Under the pieces are notes generated by a model, which worked only from the letters and a program-made list of their open reading frames with translations, ran no database searches and was not told the origin of the DNA. 5,065 bases of DNA from Defluviitaleaceae bacterium (lineage in GTDB: Bacteria > Bacillota > Clostridia > Lachnospirales > UBA5962), in assembly GCA_009780765.1 (NCBI GenBank), contig WQZK01000150.1, positions 1-5,065 of the forward strand. The letters run 5' to 3'. Of this stretch, positions 1 through 5,033 are shown piece by piece. How positions within the stretch are numbered: the stretch's first letter is position 1; each line of letters begins with the position of its first letter. Position numbers and translations under genes: made by a program.

Positions 1-1
1 A

Positions 2-523
2 AACCCTAGAGATCTTTACAACGTTCCTGGTATCGTAACTAACTATATCAACGTTATCGATAACATGCACGCTATGACAGGTTTCAACAATGTTGTTGAA
101 GTTACTATCGGCAACCCAGTTATCCTTATCAATGGTGAAGAGTTTGAAATGCCAGTTGCTGCTTATATCTCTCCAGTTTCTCAAGCAGCTATGGTTCCTG
201 TAAGATTCGTATCTGTAGCTTTAGGTTTAGAAGAAGATGCAGTTAGATGGGATCCTACTACTTCAACTGTAACTATCGATACTGGTATCAACAACAGAAT
301 CGTTCAGTTTGTTTCTAACGAAACTTTCTACAGAGTTAACGGTGCTCAAATAAGCATGGTTGGAGCTGATAATGTTACTTTAGTTGCTTCTGAAATCAGA
401 GAAGAAAGAATGTTTATTCCTTTCCGTCAATTAGGAAACGCATTTGGTATTCCTGTATCTTGGGACGCTGAAACTACTACAGCTTTCTACAACAACCCAG
501 CTGAATTTGCTGGTATCCAATAA
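2..523 (+). CDS. Stalk-domain (copper amine oxidase N-terminal-like) surface protein, 3' end only
   Basis: The reading frame is open from the window edge, so the true start lies upstream and only the last 173 residues are visible. They carry the two half-motifs of the stalk domain (Cu_amine_oxidN1 type): NG followed by MVPVRFVSVALG and VRWDPTTSTVTI, then MFIPFRQLGNAFG and VSWD. In Firmicutes this domain sits in secreted or cell-wall-associated proteins, often beside enzymatic or S-layer-type modules. It is not itself an amine oxidase, and no copper site or enzyme motif is visible here. The protein ends shortly after the domain, so any export signal or catalytic part must lie in the missing N-terminal portion. 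Codon choice is strongly biased (GTT, ACT, TCT, GGT, AAC, AGA) and unlike the downstream genes, which suggests high expression. The gene ends in tandem TAA TAA and a strong terminator follows. The domain call is confident; the protein's function is unknown. Confidence 0.85.
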   Translation, partial: NPRDLYNVPGIVTNYINVIDNMHAMTGFNNVVEVTIGNPVILINGEEFEMPVAAYISPVSQAAMVPVRFVSVALGLEEDAVRWDPTTSTVTIDTGINNRIVQFVSNETFYRVNGAQISMVGADNVTLVASEIREERMFIPFRQLGNAFGIPVSWDAETTTAFYNNPAEFAGIQ

Positions 524-575
524 TAATTTTGACTGAATAAATGCTTAAATGGATTTAAACGGCTAAAATATAAAA

Positions 576-602
576 GCCCCTCCTTTTGGAGGGGTCTTTT
601 TA
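576..602 (+). terminator. Strong intrinsic terminator after the stalk-domain gene
   Basis: CCCCTCC (577-583) and GGAGGGG (588-594) form a perfect 7-bp GC-rich stem around a TTTT loop. A G-T pair at 576/595 can extend it, and TCTTTTTT follows at 595-602. It begins about 50 bases after the stop codon and separates this gene from the sporulation-type gene at 699. An A-rich stretch on the upstream side would also give a T-tract on the minus strand, so it may work in both directions. Confidence 0.92.
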
Positions 603-685
603 ATGCGGTGATTTCTAGCAGAGAATTAATATTTAAAATTGGAAAAATATGAATATTAAAGACTTTTATGGTTAATACTACTGCT

Positions 686-692
686 GGAGGTG
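686..692 (+). promoter_or_regulatory. Ribosome binding site of the SpoIIQ-like gene
   Basis: GGAGGTG ends six bases before the ATG at 699. This is near-ideal anti-Shine-Dalgarno complementarity and spacing, and it fixes the start codon. The 80-odd bases between the upstream terminator and this site are AT-rich. I could not find a convincing promoter of any sigma class there. Confidence 0.85.
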
Positions 693-698
693 TTTTAA

Positions 699-1550
699 AT
701 GAACAAAAAAAGTTCAAGAGGCTTTTATATAGCTTTATATTCATGTATTGCAGCAATTTTGATTACGGCTGTTGCAATAACATATAATTCTATCTCAAGC
801 CTACAAAGAAGCGAAAGTGAATCACATGCAGAAATGGATTTAAGCAACATGGTTGAAACAAGTCTTAGAATTACTCCAAGTGCTATAGTAGATTCTCAAG
901 ACGACATGGTAATGGTAGATGGGTCAGACGTGGCATTTCCTAACATCTTTAATCGTGGACCTAGAGAATCAGAACCACCAACAGAGCCGCAGCAAGGGCC
1001 AGCAGTAGAACCTGAGGACTCGGGGCAGGAGTCGGGCGAGGCATTTGTAGAAGATGAAGAAACGGCGTTTGTTTCAAACATCATAACTACTGAGCCTGTT
1101 GTAGAAATTCTTGCTGATCCAGTTTTTAGTGTATTTAATGGCGATGCAGACATGACGTGGCCCGTAGAAGGCACAATTGTAATGGATTTTAGTATCGACA
1201 GAGTTATTTACGACGTAACGCTTGAACAGTTTAGAACGAACGACAGCATTTCTATTGCAGCAACACCGGGTACGCAGGTTAGAGCAGCAGCCGACGGAGT
1301 TGTAGTAAGTGTAAGAAACACAAGGATAGAAGGCAACACGGTAGTAATCGAGCACGGTAATGGCTGGCATACTACATACAGCCAGCTACAAGACGGTATT
1401 CTTGTAGCCGAGGGTGATGTAGTTGTAGCAGGGCAAATTATCGGTGGGGTTTCTAACCCATCAGCTCATTCGAGTTTATTAGGTAGTCACCTAAATTTTA
1501 GAGTTACAAGAGATGAAAGCCCAGTAAATCCGATGTTAGTACTGCGATAG
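699..1550 (+). CDS. spoIIQ: SpoIIQ-like membrane-anchored LytM/M23-fold protein with degenerate active site
   Basis: This is a 283-residue protein, about the size of Bacillus SpoIIQ. Residues 1-8 are basic, 9-29 form one transmembrane segment (N-in, C-out), 85-125 are a Pro/Glu/Gln-rich acidic linker, and about 154-283 are a LytM/M23 domain. Domain landmarks are WPVEG (154-158), AATPGTQVRAAADGVV (187-202), IEHGNGW (217-223), GDVVVAGQIIGG (239-250) and PVNP (275-278). The zinc and catalytic positions are mostly lost: the usual HxGxD reads N181-D-S-I-S185, the YxHL histidine is Gln229, and HxH reads H264-L-N266. Active hydrolysis is therefore unlikely. In the family, SpoIIQ is made in the forespore and binds SpoIIIAH across the intermembrane space, forming the channel and engulfment ratchet; Bacillus SpoIIQ is also inactive. 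The gene stands alone, without the spoIID or spoIIID neighbours often seen in clostridia. It could instead be another degenerate M23 envelope protein, so the symbol is tentative. Confidence 0.65.
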   Translation: MNKKSSRGFYIALYSCIAAILITAVAITYNSISSLQRSESESHAEMDLSNMVETSLRITPSAIVDSQDDMVMVDGSDVAFPNIFNRGPRESEPPTEPQQGPAVEPEDSGQESGEAFVEDEETAFVSNIITTEPVVEILADPVFSVFNGDADMTWPVEGTIVMDFSIDRVIYDVTLEQFRTNDSISIAATPGTQVRAAADGVVVSVRNTRIEGNTVVIEHGNGWHTTYSQLQDGILVAEGDVVVAGQIIGGVSNPSAHSSLLGSHLNFRVTRDESPVNPMLVLR

Positions 1551-1623
1551 TGTAAGAATGCAGTGAAAATACTATAAAATAGCTAAACAATAAATTTCAT
1601 GATAAAATTTCCTTTGATATAGG

Positions 1624-1654
1624 GGCGGCCGAAGTACCGCCTTTATATTTTTTT
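1624..1654 (+). terminator. Intrinsic terminator for the SpoIIQ-like gene, overlapping the 3' end of the convergent methyltransferase
   Basis: GGCGG (1624-1628) pairs with CCGCC (1637-1641), followed on the plus strand by TTTATATTTTTTT (1642-1654). An extra C-G pair inside the loop would close a four-base loop, CGAA on the plus strand and UUCG on the minus strand. The T-tract lies within the stop and last codons of the opposite-strand methyltransferase gene. On the minus strand no T-run follows the hairpin, so it should mainly stop plus-strand transcripts. The preceding stretch 1551-1623 holds nothing else I can name. Confidence 0.7.
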
Positions 1655-2401
1655 GCCTATCCAAAGCCCATGACAACTATGACCTATTATGGATGGTTCT
1701 TCACAAGTTGCAAAGTGATAATTCATATATAAATCAAACTCGGCTTCGGTTAAATTGTTTATTTTATCAAAAAGGGGATATACAAGCCCATCAACACCTA
1801 CATCTGTTATTTTTTCAAGAGAAGATTTTTCTGTAAGTTCGTTTATTTCATTAAAATCCATACTATAAAATATACCATACATTCCAGTTTTAATCACATC
1901 ATCTAAAACATCAAGTGGATGCTCTCTGTAAAGACTAGAAATATATGTACCACTGCGGTTTAAATAAGCAAGAGCAAGTATACCATCTTTTTTAAGCACT
2001 CTTAAACATTCTTTTACGCATTTTTCACGGTCTTTTTTGTCCATAAGATGATATAGTGCACCCATGCAAATTACAGCGTCAAAGCTTTCATCTGCAAATC
2101 TAGACATATCTAAACAATCGCCTTGATAAAGTTCTTTTAGTAAGTTTTGTTTATCGGCATTTTTTATTATTTCTACATGTTTTTCTGTTAAATCACCAGC
2201 AGTTACTTTATAGCCATTTTCGGCAAGCGGAAAAGCATATATCCCAGTGCCAGCACAGCAATCTAAAACGCTACAGTTTTTTGGCAAATGCTTTAACAAA
2301 AATTTTAGCGTAGTAGTAAATTCGATGCTATTTGCTTGGCTGCGCTTTAGGCGTATTTCTTCGTCATAGTCATTGGTGTAATATGTTTTTACTTTATTCA
2401 T
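1643..2401 (-). CDS. Class I SAM-dependent methyltransferase
   Basis: This 252-residue protein has a standard Rossmann-type methyltransferase core. Motif I is VLDCCAGTGIYAFPLA (45-60), which binds S-adenosylmethionine. An acidic residue follows at the end of strand 2 (AGD, 68-70), then GDCLDM (94-99), motif IV FDAVICMGALYHL (107-119), and the post-core RVLKKDGILALAYLN (134-148). The C-terminal 100 residues form a lid or substrate region that I do not recognise, so the methyl acceptor cannot be named; small molecules are the commonest substrates of this type. The start is set by AGGAGG (minus strand, 2415 to 2410) eight bases upstream and by a good promoter behind it. The gene is divergent from spoIVA and convergent with the SpoIIQ-like gene, so it is a single-gene unit. 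Nothing in the sequence ties it to sporulation. Methyltransferase is near certain, the reaction unknown. Confidence 0.92.
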   Translation of the reverse strand: MNKVKTYYTNDYDEEIRLKRSQANSIEFTTTLKFLLKHLPKNCSVLDCCAGTGIYAFPLAENGYKVTAGDLTEKHVEIIKNADKQNLLKELYQGDCLDMSRFADESFDAVICMGALYHLMDKKDREKCVKECLRVLKKDGILALAYLNRSGTYISSLYREHPLDVLDDVIKTGMYGIFYSMDFNEINELTEKSSLEKITDVGVDGLVYPLFDKINNLTEAEFDLYMNYHFATCEEPSIIGHSCHGLWIGKKI

Positions 2402-2431
2402 AGGTATAGCCTCCTAAATTTTTTAATATCT

Positions 2432-2459
2432 AGTATAGCATAATAGTCATAAAAGTCAA
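2432..2459 (-). promoter_or_regulatory. Sigma-A-type promoter of the methyltransferase gene
   Basis: Read on the minus strand, TTGACT (2459 to 2454) and TATACT (2437 to 2432) are separated by 16 bases. TG one base before the -10 hexamer makes it an extended -10 element (TGCTATACT). The -10 lies 30 bases upstream of the methyltransferase start codon. This is one of the best housekeeping promoters in the window. It overlaps the candidate sporulation promoter of spoIVA on the other strand. Confidence 0.75.
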
Positions 2460-2474
2460 TACATAACATAATAT
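2446..2474 (+). promoter_or_regulatory. Candidate sigma-E promoter of spoIVA
   Basis: GTCATAAA (2446-2453) and CATAATAT (2467-2474), 13 bases apart, each match about six of eight positions of the sigma-E consensus (roughly GTCATATT and CATACAAT). In Bacillus, spoIVA is transcribed in the mother cell by sigma-E, which is why I looked for this form. The match is imperfect and the region is AT-rich, so chance similarity is possible. A second hexamer, TACAAT (2483-2488), resembles a sigma-A -10 but lacks a good -35. Confidence 0.45.
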
Positions 2475-2493
2475 TGTATAGGTACAATTATAT

Positions 2494-2500
2494 AAGGAGG
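2494..2500 (+). promoter_or_regulatory. Ribosome binding site of spoIVA
   Basis: AAGGAGG is a near-perfect Shine-Dalgarno sequence ending ten bases before the ATG at 2511. The spacing is slightly longer than usual, but no other in-frame start is better placed. The resulting N-terminus aligns residue for residue with Bacillus SpoIVA up to the Walker A motif. Confidence 0.85.
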
Positions 2501-2510
2501 AAACAACAAA

Positions 2511-3989
2511 ATGGAAAACTATACTATCTATAAAGACATAGCAGAAAGAACACAAGGCGATATTTACATAGGCGTTGTTGGGCCAGTTAGAACAGGAAAA
2601 TCAACATTTATTAAAAGATTTATGGACGAAATTGTTATACCAAACATAGACAACGTTTATAATCGCGAACGCACGAAAGACGAGCTTCCACAAAGCTCAA
2701 CAGGAACGACTATTATGACAACCGAGCCTAAGTTTGTTCCAAACGAAGCAGTTGAAATTTCTTTAGATGAAAACATTAACTTTAAGGTTAGAATGATTGA
2801 TTGTGTGGGATATTTAGTGCCTGGTGCTTCAGGTCATTCCGAAAATGGTATGGCAAGAATGATAAATACGCCATGGTCAGAAGAAAAAATGCCATTTTCG
2901 CAAGCTGCCGAAATTGGCACGAAAAAAGTTATTACCGAACACTCTACAATTGGCATTGTAATAACCACAGACGGCACGATTACAGATATTGAAAGAGATT
3001 CATACCTAGAGGCAGAAGAACGCGTTATAAACGAATTAAAGCAGCTTAACAAGCCTTTTGTGTTACTTTTAAACACAACAAAGCCATACGCTCCAGAAAC
3101 CGAAGAATTAAAGCAAGAGCTTATAGAAAGGCATCAAGTGCCTGTTGTGCCTGTAAACTGTGTGCAATTAAAGCAGGATGACATAAACTCGATTATGGAG
3201 CGTGTTTTATATGAGTTTCCAGTAAAAGAACTCAAATTCTTTATGCCACGCTGGATTGAAACACTAAGTACTTCGCATTGGCTCAAACAAAGTATAATTT
3301 CTGCAGTTAGAGGCATTATGGGCAGTGTAAATAAACTAAGGCACATTAAAGAAAGCATCCAACTTCTTGAAGAGAACGAGTTTATTAAAAAAGCATATCT
3401 TGACAAAATTTCTCTTGGCGAAGGTGCGGCAAATATAGAAATAGCGGTTTGCGATAGCCTATTCTACAGAGTTCTAAGTGAAACAACAGGCATGCAAATA
3501 GAAAGCGACTATGAGCTTATTTCAACAATTAAAGTTTTATCAGAAGCAAAGAGAGAGTTTGATAAAGTTAGATATGCTCTTGAAGAAGTTAATCAAAAAG
3601 GCTATGGCATTGTAACGCCTGTAACTTCTGAAATGAGATTAGAGCCACCAACGCTTGTTCGCCACGGTGCTAAATATGGGGTTAGAATAAGGGCAACAGC
3701 GCCAAGTGTACATTTAATTAAAGCAGATATTGAAACGGAAATTTCTCCAATTGTTGGTAATGAACAACAAAGCCAAGACCTTATCGATTACATCACAGAA
3801 ATAATGCACAAAGAGCCTGAAAAGGTTTGGGAAATGAATATGTTTGGCAGAAGCATGCACGACCTTGTTAAAGATGGGCTACAAACAAAGCTATACCATA
3901 TGCCAGAAGATGCACAGATGAAATTCCAAGATACTCTGCAAAGAATTATTAACGAGGGTAGCGGTGGATTAATTTGCATTATTTTGTAA
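2511..3989 (+). CDS. spoIVA: Stage IV sporulation protein A, spore coat basement-layer ATPase
   Basis: SpoIVA polymerises on the mother-cell face of the forespore membrane using ATP hydrolysis, is anchored there by SpoVM, and recruits the coat; it is also needed for cortex formation. At 492 residues this copy equals the Bacillus subtilis length as I recall it. The N-terminal TRAFAC-type P-loop domain has KDIAERTxGDIY (8-19), Walker A GPVRTGKST (24-32, Lys30), the signature DELPQS (57-62), sensor threonines Thr70-Thr71 in IMTTEPKFVP (68-77), and Walker B Asp97 in IDCVGY (96-101). Then come MINTPW (117-122) and EHSTIGIVITTDGTI (143-157). The middle domain (about 240-360) is more diverged. The C-terminal part has VRIRATAPSVHLIK (391-404) and the conserved end NEGSGGL (481-487), the region implicated in membrane and SpoVM targeting. 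All ATPase residues are intact, so the protein should be functional. The gene is monocistronic, followed by a strong terminator. Confidence 0.98.
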   Translation: MENYTIYKDIAERTQGDIYIGVVGPVRTGKSTFIKRFMDEIVIPNIDNVYNRERTKDELPQSSTGTTIMTTEPKFVPNEAVEISLDENINFKVRMIDCVGYLVPGASGHSENGMARMINTPWSEEKMPFSQAAEIGTKKVITEHSTIGIVITTDGTITDIERDSYLEAEERVINELKQLNKPFVLLLNTTKPYAPETEELKQELIERHQVPVVPVNCVQLKQDDINSIMERVLYEFPVKELKFFMPRWIETLSTSHWLKQSIISAVRGIMGSVNKLRHIKESIQLLEENEFIKKAYLDKISLGEGAANIEIAVCDSLFYRVLSETTGMQIESDYELISTIKVLSEAKREFDKVRYALEEVNQKGYGIVTPVTSEMRLEPPTLVRHGAKYGVRIRATAPSVHLIKADIETEISPIVGNEQQSQDLIDYITEIMHKEPEKVWEMNMFGRSMHDLVKDGLQTKLYHMPEDAQMKFQDTLQRIINEGSGGLICIIL

Positions 3990-4010
3990 AAAACATTATT
4001 AAGAAGTAAA

Positions 4011-4055
4011 TGATAAAAAGGTGATTTGAATAAATATCAAATCACCTTTTTATCA
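4011..4055. terminator. Bidirectional terminator between convergent genes (19-bp perfect inverted repeat)
   Basis: Positions 4011-4029 and 4037-4055 are exact reverse complements of 19 bases around a 7-base loop. The stem has a GGTGATTTGA core and A5/T5 outer flanks, so each strand ends its hairpin with a T-run. It lies 22 bases after the spoIVA stop and 24 bases past the stop of the opposite-strand gene at 4079, as expected for a shared terminator. Confidence 0.93.
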
Positions 4056-4078
4056 AAATCAAAATTAGTATACCTCTC

Positions 4079-4792
4079 TTATATATTTTTTCGCTTATGC
4101 CAAGTTTTTGTTATTTCTATATTTTGCTCTGCAATTTTTTTTAAAGCTTCATAAGCAGGTGTATTTGATATATTATTGCACTGCTCTAATGCGGATTTAT
4201 AATAATCTGCCATGCTAGTGGGATAAAAGTCTTTTCGATAACTTGGGTCAATAAACAGTTTTTTAAATCTTTCTAATCTCTTATCTAAGCATCTAGTACG
4301 ATTACGCTTTTTTGCTGTTCTTATAAGCAATTCTGAAGCATGAAATTGTGTGGCTCTGATTTTATAAAACCTGTTCTTAGAAAAAATTTCTGTACATACT
4401 AGCCTTGCCTCTTCAAGAAGGATTGCATTTGAGAAAAATTCATTTAATTTATCAAGATGATCAGAATCAATTTGTGATACTAGTAAATTTCGTTTTTTAA
4501 ACCAATCTATGCCTTGATAATATATTGGTCCTGCATGTAGCAACACTTCATAGTCGGCTCTTTCAGTCAATCCTAGACTCTTAACGTTTAGGTTGTTTAT
4601 AGATTTTTCAATTGAGTCAATTTCTAGCTTTATAAGTTTAGCAGTATCAATCAATTCACGTTTCGCAAGTGCTTTCGCACGTGCAACTTCTCGCTTCTTT
4701 TGTCCTTGATACACAAGAACTGCAACCAAAGCGGATATTGCCATTATTATTGATTGTATTATTAGTGCATTATTTCTCAGAAAATTTCCCAT
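4079..4792 (-). CDS. Uncharacterised single-pass membrane protein with cytoplasmic helical domain
   Basis: I do not recognise a named family. The 237-residue protein has one N-terminal transmembrane segment (about 9-29, ALIIQSIIMAISALVAVLVYQ region). A strongly basic stretch (QKKREVARAKALAKRE, 31-46) follows directly, so the positive-inside rule predicts a short outside N-terminus and a cytoplasmic C-terminal domain. Residues 40-72 look like a continuous amphipathic or coiled-coil helix. The rest is helix-rich and basic, with RLERFKKLF (172-180), and has no enzyme motif I can see. Anchored helical proteins of this outline are common as hypotheticals in Firmicute genomes and sometimes in accessory islands. 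A relation to DUF4760-like proteins is a guess I cannot test. The start is supported by AGAGGGG seven bases upstream and by a strong promoter. It appears to be transcribed alone. Function unknown. Confidence 0.85.
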   Translation of the reverse strand: MGNFLRNNALIIQSIIMAISALVAVLVYQGQKKREVARAKALAKRELIDTAKLIKLEIDSIEKSINNLNVKSLGLTERADYEVLLHAGPIYYQGIDWFKKRNLLVSQIDSDHLDKLNEFFSNAILLEEARLVCTEIFSKNRFYKIRATQFHASELLIRTAKKRNRTRCLDKRLERFKKLFIDPSYRKDFYPTSMADYYKSALEQCNNISNTPAYEALKKIAEQNIEITKTWHKRKNI

Positions 4793-4824
4793 AAAATTCC
4801 CCTCTCTTTCCTTTTATTAAGTTT

Positions 4825-4853
4825 AGTATAGCATGTTTTTGCGAAAAGTGCAA
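4825..4853 (-). promoter_or_regulatory. Sigma-A-type promoter of the uncharacterised membrane protein gene
   Basis: On the minus strand, TTGCAC (4853 to 4848) and TATACT (4830 to 4825) are 17 bases apart, with an extended -10 TG giving TGCTATACT. The -10 is 32 bases upstream of the start codon. The ideal spacing and near-consensus hexamers suggest expression during growth rather than only in sporulation. Confidence 0.78.
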
Positions 4854-4887
4854 TAATAAAGCGACTAAAAGTTTATTGTGGTTATGT

Positions 4888-4904
4888 TTGTCACTTTATG
4901 ACAA
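4888..4904. repeat. Short palindrome TTGTCA-N5-TGACAA, possible operator
   Basis: Six-base perfect arms (4888-4893 and 4899-4904) flank a five-base centre, in the gap between the divergent promoters at 4825-4853 and 4976-4981. The symmetry and size suit a dimeric repressor site. No regulator is encoded nearby, and one such palindrome can occur by chance in AT-rich DNA. Confidence 0.3.
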
Positions 4905-4972
4905 GTTTTTCGAAATTATTCACTTTCATATAAAAAAATTTAAAAATTTATATAGCAAAATTTTATAGGATG

Positions 4973-4981
4973 TGCTATACT
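4973..4981 (+). promoter_or_regulatory. Extended -10 promoter of the gene starting at 5034
   Basis: TGCTATACT (TG at 4973-4974, TATACT at 4976-4981) repeats the extended -10 seen twice on the minus strand. The -35 region 17 bases upstream (TAGCAA, 4953-4958) is weak. The extended -10 and the A/T-tract DNA at about 4931-4951, which could act as an UP element, may compensate. The -10 is 52 bases before the ATG. Confidence 0.55.
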
Positions 4982-5021
4982 TAATATATTAGTATATTAC
5001 CATCATATTTCTATAACACAT

Positions 5022-5027
5022 AGGAGG
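5022..5027 (+). promoter_or_regulatory. Ribosome binding site of the partial 3'-edge gene
   Basis: AGGAGG ends six bases before an ATG at 5034. This is the ideal distance, and it is the main evidence that a gene starts here. Confidence 0.8.
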
Positions 5028-5033
5028 CAAACA

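Noticed and set aside
2..523. Copper amine oxidase enzyme
   Set aside because: Only the stalk-type domain is present; no catalytic tyrosine motif or copper-binding histidines are visible in this part.
641..650. GGAAAAATAT upstream of the SpoIIQ-like gene as a sigma-F -10
   Set aside because: It lacks the expected T before the last purine unless one base is skipped, and no sequence resembling the sigma-F -35 lies about 15 bases upstream.
487..756. Minus-strand open frame of 89 codons
   Set aside because: It runs through the strong terminator at 576-602 and overlaps the ends of two well-supported plus-strand genes; its translation shows no domain.
896..1370. Minus-strand open frames antisense to the SpoIIQ-like gene
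   Set aside because: Their translations are low-complexity or cysteine-rich without family features, and the plus-strand frame has a ribosome binding site, a membrane segment and a recognisable fold.
699..1550. Active zinc peptidoglycan hydrolase of the M23 family
   Set aside because: The histidine and aspartate positions needed for zinc binding and catalysis are replaced by Asn, Ser, Gln and Asn.
2801..3979. Short open frames on both strands inside spoIVA
   Set aside because: SpoIVA is unambiguous over its whole length, so these are by-products of its codon use.
4011..4055. Long perfect inverted repeat as a mobile-element end or attachment site
   Set aside because: Its position between two convergent stop codons and its A/T-run flanks are fully explained by a bidirectional terminator, and no transposase or integrase is present.
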